The notes under the pieces were generated by a model, which saw only the letters and a list, made by a program, of their open reading frames with translations, had not been told where the DNA came from and searched no databases. From contig NZ_JAUFPS010000087.1 of assembly GCF_030409315.1 (NCBI RefSeq), positions 1 through 45,014 on the forward strand: a stretch of DNA of 45,014 nt. The letters run 5' to 3'. Positions 40,130 through 45,014 of the stretch are shown piece by piece. This stretch comes from Mucilaginibacter flavus. Lineage in GTDB: Bacteria; Bacteroidota; Bacteroidia; Sphingobacteriales; Sphingobacteriaceae. Made by a program: the position numbers and the translations under genes. The first letter of the stretch is position 1. Each line of letters starts with the position of its first letter.

Positions 40130-41992
40130 ATGTTTAGGAAATACAATGTAATTGTAGTTGGCGCAGGCCATGCAGGCTGTGAAGCTGCTGCTGCCGCTGC
40201 TAACCTTGGATCGTCTGTTTTGCTCATCACCATGAACATGGGGGTAATTGCACAGATGAGTTGTAACCCCGCAATGGGCGGCGTTGCGAAGGGACAAATA
40301 GTGCGCGAGATTGACGCTATGGGAGGATATTCCGGTATTATTACAGATAAAACTTCTATCCAATTCAGGATGCTAAATCAGTCAAAAGGACCCGCCATGT
40401 GGAGCCCAAGAGCGCAAAGCGACCGGATGAGATTTGCCGAAGAATGGCGTTTAGCATTGGAAAGGACACCCAATGTAGATTTCTGGCAAGACACTGTTTC
40501 GTCCCTTTTAGTTAAAGGAAATACCGTTGCAGGTGTACGTACATCCCTGGGCGTAGAGATAGAAGCTGATGCAGTTGTGCTTACTAATGGCACCTTTTTA
40601 AATGGCATCATTCATATAGGCGAGAAGAAATTTGGCGGCGGCCGGGCAGGTGAAAAGTCGGCTACAGGAATTACCGAACAACTAAGTGAATTAGGCTTTG
40701 AAGCCGGTAGAATGAAGACCGGCACTCCTCCCCGTATTGACGGCAGAAGCCTTAATTACGCCCTGATGGAAGAACAATGGGGCGATGAAGAACGTGGCAG
40801 ATTTTCTTATACCGATGTAGAACAGATCAAAGAACAGCGCTGTTGCTGGATAACCTATACCAATACCAATGTACACGAAACATTAAAAGAAGGCTTCGAA
40901 AAGTCGCCTATGTTTACTGGCAGAATTAAAGGTTTAGGTCCGCGTTATTGTCCTTCTATTGAAGATAAGATTAACCGTTTTGCCGAGCGGGATCGTCACC
41001 AAATCTTCGTAGAACCGGAAGGATTAAACACAGTAGAGATCTATGTAAATGGTTTCTCCACCTCCCTACCCGAGGATGTACAATACAAAGCGTTGACCCA
41101 AATTCCCGGATTTGAGACAGCTAAAATGTTCCGCCCGGGGTATGCAATCGAGTATGATTACTTCCCACCTACCCAACTTGGCTTAACTTTAGAAACCAAA
41201 CTGATCAGCAATCTTTATTTCGCAGGTCAAATAAATGGTACCACCGGATACGAAGAGGCAGCCTCACAAGGCTTCATTGCAGGCATCAACGCGCATCAAA
41301 AAATCAATGATAAACATGAGCTGATATTGAAAAGATCAGAGTCGTACATAGGTGTATTGATTGATGACCTGGTAACAAAAGGTACTGAAGAGCCATACCG
41401 TATGTTCACGTCAAGGGCCGAACACCGCCTGTTATTAAGGCAGGACAATGCGGATATCCGCCTATCCCCTATGGGTCATGAATTAGGATTGATTAGCGAT
41501 GAGCGTTTAGAAAAGGTAAATCAGAAGATTAAAAACTCTGATGATATTGTAGCTTACACCCGCGGCAAGTCTATCGATCCGGCAGGAGTAAATGAATTGT
41601 TAGAAGAGTTGGGCACTTCGGCCATAAACCAGGCTTCTAAATTATTCAACTTATTGAGCCGTCCGCAGGTGGGTTTTAACGATCTTAAAAAAGCCGATGT
41701 TGGTTTAAATGAATTGCTATCGGCCTATGATAAAGAAACAATTGAACAGGCTGAAATAAAAATCAAATATGAGAGTTACTTTATAAAAGAAATGGAGATT
41801 GTTGACCGGATGAAAAAAATGGAAGACCGCGCCATCAATCCAGATTTCGATTATCAAACTTTAGTATCATTATCAAAAGAAGCCCGTGAAAAATTAGCGC
41901 GTATAAAACCGCGCACTTTAGGCCAGGCTTCCCGAATTTCGGGCGTTTCGCCGTCGGATATCTCGGTTTTGATGATTCATGTGTCCAGATAA
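40130..41992 (+). CDS. mnmG: tRNA uridine-5-carboxymethylaminomethyl modification enzyme
   Basis: The FAD-binding partner of MnmE in wobble-uridine modification (cmnm5U34) of certain tRNAs, 620 residues as expected. The dinucleotide motif is VVGAGHAGCEAAAAAANLG (residues 8-26); CNPAMGGVAKGQIVREIDAMGG, GRAGEKSATGITEQL, RMKTGTPPRIDGR and the QINGTTGYEEAASQG-type FAD motif follow. The C-terminal tRNA/MnmE-binding part ends in RPRTLGQA-like KPRTLGQASRISGVSPSDI. In many bacteria this gene (gidA) is near the replication origin; the parS cluster upstream fits that here. Confidence 0.97.
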   Translation: MFRKYNVIVVGAGHAGCEAAAAAANLGSSVLLITMNMGVIAQMSCNPAMGGVAKGQIVREIDAMGGYSGIITDKTSIQFRMLNQSKGPAMWSPRAQSDRMRFAEEWRLALERTPNVDFWQDTVSSLLVKGNTVAGVRTSLGVEIEADAVVLTNGTFLNGIIHIGEKKFGGGRAGEKSATGITEQLSELGFEAGRMKTGTPPRIDGRSLNYALMEEQWGDEERGRFSYTDVEQIKEQRCCWITYTNTNVHETLKEGFEKSPMFTGRIKGLGPRYCPSIEDKINRFAERDRHQIFVEPEGLNTVEIYVNGFSTSLPEDVQYKALTQIPGFETAKMFRPGYAIEYDYFPPTQLGLTLETKLISNLYFAGQINGTTGYEEAASQGFIAGINAHQKINDKHELILKRSESYIGVLIDDLVTKGTEEPYRMFTSRAEHRLLLRQDNADIRLSPMGHELGLISDERLEKVNQKIKNSDDIVAYTRGKSIDPAGVNELLEELGTSAINQASKLFNLLSRPQVGFNDLKKADVGLNELLSAYDKETIEQAEIKIKYESYFIKEMEIVDRMKKMEDRAINPDFDYQTLVSLSKEAREKLARIKPRTLGQASRISGVSPSDISVLMIHVSR

Positions 41993-42107
41993 TACTTAAA
42001 GTACTGATAATTAATAATTTATAAAATATCTTTTTAAATCAATTATTTTGAGTTTTTAATATTATCGGTCGTCAAAATATAAAAGTCGCTTATATCGCCT
42101 AAAAACT

Positions 42108-43754
42108 ATGTTAAACAAAAAACGGGTTAATTTTTACACTTTTTTCTTTGGGATTTTCGTCATTTTACTCATTTCTGGCTGCGCTGCGCAACAACAGCCC
42201 CAGGGAGGTCCGCGAGACGTTACTCCCCCGGTTTTGGTGAAAGCCTTACCGGCCAACAAAACAAGAAATTTTGTAGGCAAAGAAATTAACCTGCAATTTG
42301 ACGAGTTTATAAAATTAAGCAACGCCTACCAGGAAATTACCATGAGCCCGGCAATGGAAAAACAACCGGAGTACACGGCCAATAAAAAGAACCTCCGCAT
42401 CCAGCTAAAAGATACCCTTCAAAAAAATACAACTTATGTGATCAATTTTGGAAAGGCCATCCAGGATGTGAATGAAAGTAACGTGATGAAAAATTTTACT
42501 TACGTTTTTTCAACCGGGCCACACATCGATTCGTTGAGCATTTCTGGTTCTGTTACCAATACCCTAACCCAGGAAAAAGAGAAGGATATTACGGTAATGC
42601 TTTTTCCGTTAAAACAAGACTCCCTCCTGTTTGGCAAAAAGAAACCTGCCATTTTTACCACAACAGATTCATCGGGCAATTTTAGTCTGAATAATTTACA
42701 TGAAGATCAATACCGCATCTACGCGCTGAAGGAAGCGAGCCCCAATAAAATTTTCGATAACGATAATGAATTGATCGCTTTCCTTAAAAAGCCCATCAAT
42801 CTAAAAACAGATACCTCAAATATTAAATTGAACCTGTTTAAGCAAAACCCGGAGAAATTCAGGTTTTCGGAAAAACGATTTGATATAGACGGCAAGATGT
42901 TGTTTGTATTCAACAAGGCTTTATTGCACCCTTCGCTAAAAGTTATTTACCCGGATGATATAAACGATCAGAAATATGTAGAGTTCAGTAAAACGAAGGA
43001 TACGGCGTCTGTATTTGTTAAGAATATGACCTTTGATTCGATAAGGGTAGCGGTTTATGATAACGGCAAACCAGTTGATACCACTTATCTGAAAAAACAA
43101 AAGAAAGAAACCTTTTCCAGAATCTTCCAGTTCAAATACAACGTATCAAACGATAAGCTTAAGCCAGGAACCGATCTTAAAATTTATAGTAATTTACCTA
43201 TAGAAAATATCGATGCCTCACAGATCACTTTGAAAGAGGATTCTATAGGCTTAGGCTCATCTGACTATACGCTGCAAAAAGATACTGGCGGCGTTAAAAG
43301 TTTAACCTTAAAATATCGCTGGCGACAAAACAGCAAATACGAGCTTGTATTTGCCGACGGTGCATTCACCGATATTTACGGCGACAAAAATAAATACGCC
43401 CCAAAAAGGTTTACTGTTGATAAACCCGAAAATTACAGCTCATTAACTTTAAAGGTTACTGTGCCCGATACTTCAAAAGCTTATGTAGTTGAATTATTAA
43501 ACGAACAGAAAGTAGTATTACAAAGTGATCCTATCACCAGAAATAAATCCATCACTTATAAAGGTATTTTGACCGGCAAATACATGGTACGCGTGATATA
43601 CGACGAAAACCGCAACGGCAAATGGGATAGCGGTAATGTGCATTTAAAGAAACAGCCCGAAAACATCTGGATTAACGAAAAACAGATAGTATTACGCCCC
43701 AATTGGGAGGCCGAGGAGCCTATTGCAGTGCCTAAGGAGCCTATTACTCCTTAA
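42108..43754 (+). CDS. Ig-like domain lipoprotein
   Basis: A predicted lipoprotein of 548 residues. The signal peptide ends in a lipobox (LISGC, Cys at about 25), followed by Gln/Pro-rich sequence. A Big_5/SbsA-type Ig-like domain covers about 40-135 (PPVLVKALPANKTRNF, NLQFDEFIKL, YVFSTG). The remainder is mostly beta, with a segment (GKYMVRVIYDENRNGKWDSG) that looks like a calcium-binding or prealbumin-like end. Role probably at the cell surface; not known. The last 11 bases overlap the end of the convergent carbonic-anhydrase gene. Confidence 0.88.
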   Translation: MLNKKRVNFYTFFFGIFVILLISGCAAQQQPQGGPRDVTPPVLVKALPANKTRNFVGKEINLQFDEFIKLSNAYQEITMSPAMEKQPEYTANKKNLRIQLKDTLQKNTTYVINFGKAIQDVNESNVMKNFTYVFSTGPHIDSLSISGSVTNTLTQEKEKDITVMLFPLKQDSLLFGKKKPAIFTTTDSSGNFSLNNLHEDQYRIYALKEASPNKIFDNDNELIAFLKKPINLKTDTSNIKLNLFKQNPEKFRFSEKRFDIDGKMLFVFNKALLHPSLKVIYPDDINDQKYVEFSKTKDTASVFVKNMTFDSIRVAVYDNGKPVDTTYLKKQKKETFSRIFQFKYNVSNDKLKPGTDLKIYSNLPIENIDASQITLKEDSIGLGSSDYTLQKDTGGVKSLTLKYRWRQNSKYELVFADGAFTDIYGDKNKYAPKRFTVDKPENYSSLTLKVTVPDTSKAYVVELLNEQKVVLQSDPITRNKSITYKGILTGKYMVRVIYDENRNGKWDSGNVHLKKQPENIWINEKQIVLRPNWEAEEPIAVPKEPITP

Positions 43755-44256
43755 ACCAACCCGAATACATGATATAATTATTCGGAAGCTTCTTAAGCAA
43801 TGCTATTTGCTCGTCGGTTAATGCTTTTATCTTTTTAGCCGGCGAACCTGCATATAGAAAACCGCTTTCGCAAATAGTTTTTTCCAATACCACAGATCCT
43901 GCGCCAATGATTACAAATTCATTGATAACGGCATCATCCATTACAATGGCGCCCATACCTATTAATACATGATCGTGCACGGTACAGCCGTGCACAATAG
44001 CGTTATGCCCTATAGACACGTTGCTACCAATATTGGTAGGCGCCTTTAAGTAAGTAGCGTGGATGCAGGCATTATCCTGTATATTGGTGTTATCCCCTAT
44101 TTTAATATAATGCACATCGCCACGGATAACGGCATTAAACCAAACCGAGCAGTTATTACCCATTACCACATCGCCAACAATAGTAGCATTAGGTGCTATG
44201 AAACAATCATTACCCCAGCTGGGGCTTTTATCTTTAACAGGTAATATAACCGGCAT
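43744..44256 (-). CDS. Gamma-class carbonic anhydrase-like protein
   Basis: A left-handed beta-helix protein of 170 residues with hexapeptide repeats (IGDNTN, IGSNVS, IGHNAI, IGMGAI). Zinc ligands are likely His66 (CIHATYL), His84 (SIGHNAIVHG) and His89. The layout is that of YrdA/PaaY-type proteins, many of which have weak or unknown carbonic anhydrase activity. Activity here is inferred from family only. It converges with and overlaps the Ig-like lipoprotein gene. Confidence 0.9.
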   Translation of the reverse strand: MPVILPVKDKSPSWGNDCFIAPNATIVGDVVMGNNCSVWFNAVIRGDVHYIKIGDNTNIQDNACIHATYLKAPTNIGSNVSIGHNAIVHGCTVHDHVLIGMGAIVMDDAVINEFVIIGAGSVVLEKTICESGFLYAGSPAKKIKALTDEQIALLKKLPNNYIMYSGWFKE

Positions 44257-44299
44257 ATGTTTTTTAATTAGTCAATTAGTGACTGAGTAATTTTTTCTT

Positions 44300-44307
44300 T
44301 ATGTTTG
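44300..44307 (+). promoter_or_regulatory. -7 promoter box for tRNA-Gly
   Basis: TATGTTTG matches TAnnTTTG, 12 bases before the first base of the tRNA. Confidence 0.6.
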
Positions 44308-44319
44308 ACTGCAACTTAA

Positions 44320-44392
44320 GCGGAAATAGCTCAGTTGGTAGAGCATCAGTTTCCCAAACTGAAGGCCGCGGGTTCGAATCCCGTTTTCCGCT
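44320..44392 (+). tRNA. tRNA-Gly (anticodon CCC)
   Basis: A complete cloverleaf. Acceptor GCGGAAA/TTTCCGC, D arm GCTC/GAGC with AGTTGGTA loop, anticodon arm TCAGT-TTCCCAA-ACTGA with CCC at 44353-44355, and T arm GCGGG-TTCGAAT-CCCGT (one G-T pair). The CCA end is not encoded. It reads the GGG codon. Confidence 0.95.
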
Positions 44393-44420
44393 CAATTTTT
44401 CCGAAAATTTATTTTTACAC

Positions 44421-44516
44421 ACGTCATTGCGAGGTACGAAGCAATCCCCAACTGTACAGAGTAAACTTACCAGTCGATCTTCCGCTCGGGGATTGCTTCG
44501 TACCTCGCAATGACGT
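44421..44516. repeat. GTCATTGCGAGGTACGAAGC inverted repeat
   Basis: 29-base arms, perfectly complementary (44421-44449 and 44488-44516), with a 38-base spacer. It starts 28 bases after the tRNA and ends 12 bases before the GIY-YIG stop codon. A T run follows the right arm, so it may terminate the tRNA transcript. Confidence 0.9.
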
Positions 44517-44528
44517 TTTTGTAAGTGA

Positions 44529-44828
44529 TTATTCTTTAATCAATTCTTCGTACAAATCTATCCACTTAGAATTAAAAGCATCAATCAACTTAATTTTGCT
44601 ATTTCTGCTCCCACCTTTTAACAACTTTTCGGCTGCGATAGCTTCTTCAATGTGCGCATACGATTCATAGTAAACCAATTTATTGCAATTATACCTCGCG
44701 GTAAAACTTAGCGGATAAGTTTTATTTTTATGATCCCATATCCTACCTATAATATCAGACGTAACACCAATATATAATACAGAATGTGTTTGATTAGTTA
44801 AAATGTAGACGCAACCGCCTCTTCCCAT
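44529..44828 (-). CDS. Small GIY-YIG nuclease domain protein
   Basis: A single-domain GIY-YIG protein of 99 residues from the chosen ATG. The motif pair is GCVYILTN and LYIGVTSDIIGRIWDH, with the conserved Arg and His; the acidic residue is in EEAIAAEKLLKGG. This is the stand-alone type seen in many copies in Bacteroidota, of unknown target. The frame opens 18 codons earlier without a motif, and MGRGGCVYI is the usual beginning. Copies of a palindromic repeat lie on both sides. Confidence 0.85.
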   Translation of the reverse strand: MGRGGCVYILTNQTHSVLYIGVTSDIIGRIWDHKNKTYPLSFTARYNCNKLVYYESYAHIEEAIAAEKLLKGGSRNSKIKLIDAFNSKWIDLYEELIKE

Positions 44829-44912
44829 ATTAAATAACATTATTATTAAACTAGCCGTTCTTATACAAACTTTAATAGACAAAGCTTCGTTACATATTCT
44901 CTCTGTAAAGTA

Positions 44913-44938
44913 GGGGATTGCTTCGTCGTACCTCCTCG
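44913..44938. repeat. Half copy of the GTCATTGCGAGG repeat
   Basis: GGGGATTGCTTCGT then CGTACCTCCTCG, related to the right arm at 44488-44516 but ending before CAATGACG and with a three-base insertion. The complementary half is not recognisable. Confidence 0.6.
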
Positions 44939-45014
44939 TATTATAGGTCTACGACATATCCAAATTTTATTTAAAAGAATCATTTTTTATGCGATTCTTC
45001 TATAGTTCTCCACA
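44939..45014. other. Right edge of the window
   Basis: AT-rich sequence without a recognisable gene or strong hairpin. Confidence 0.4.

Noticed and set aside
44301..44513. A frame covering the tRNA and the following inverted repeat
   Set aside because: It reads through tRNA-Gly and the palindrome; the tRNA is structurally complete.
1..45014. A defence island, prophage, integrative element or biosynthetic cluster
   Set aside because: No integrase, transposase, phage structural, restriction, toxin-antitoxin or multi-enzyme biosynthesis genes were found; nearly all genes have ordinary housekeeping or envelope roles.

Overview
This window looks like a chromosomal stretch from a member of the Bacteroidota, most likely family Sphingobacteriaceae (Mucilaginibacter- or Pedobacter-like). 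That is inferred from gene content and expression signals: Bacteroidetes-type -7 boxes (TAnnTTTG) precede at least eleven genes, Shine-Dalgarno sequences are almost absent (mnmG is an exception), lipoprotein and efflux genes are typical of the phylum, and gene gaps carry many dispersed palindromic repeats. No phage, plasmid, integrase, transposase, CRISPR or defence island was recognised. Most of the DNA is housekeeping.

Layout. 0-4 kb: a TM2-domain protein, a lipoprotein M28 peptidase and an APC permease resembling polyamine/amino-acid carriers. 4-9.4 kb: lnt, a DinB-like protein, rsmI, serS and a receiver-like protein without its phosphoacceptor. 9.7-12.4 kb: a four-part secreted protein (ThuA, sugar-dehydrogenase beta-propeller, PKD, cytochrome c). 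12.6-16 kb: a small conserved hypothetical protein, a secreted amidohydrolase and gltX. 16-19.3 kb: a sensor kinase overlapping a DinB protein, then a single-domain response regulator overlapping an N-acetylglucosamine-kinase-like gene. 19.4-25.4 kb: a MarR-headed tripartite RND efflux operon. 25.5-30.4 kb: M61 peptidase, a small membrane protein, alpha/beta hydrolase, apaG and dusB. 30.4-33.3 kb: a run of envelope and phospholipid genes (CPBP protease, DUF2007, cdsA, psd). 33.5-35.8 kb: an Mla-type lipid transport operon (MlaE-MlaF-MlaD). 35.9-39.7 kb: pirin, NAD(P)-binding protein, ABC-F ATPase Uup and a small membrane protein. 39.67-40.12 kb: four perfect parS-type palindromes immediately before mnmG. 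42-45 kb: an Ig-like lipoprotein, a gamma-carbonic anhydrase, tRNA-Gly(CCC) and a small GIY-YIG nuclease between repeat copies.

The strongest biological signal is the parS cluster. It suggests that the right part of the window lies in the chromosome-segregation centre, probably within the origin-proximal domain, although no dnaA, parA or parB is in view. The second theme is the repeats: at least eight sequence families of palindromic or simple intergenic repeat sit at gene ends. They include three copies of a 160-185 bp cloverleaf-like element, a GC-rich element that supplies stop codons to serS and gltX, and an inverted repeat beside a GIY-YIG nuclease gene that could be a mobility partner. 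Whether any of these is a new system cannot be decided from one window.
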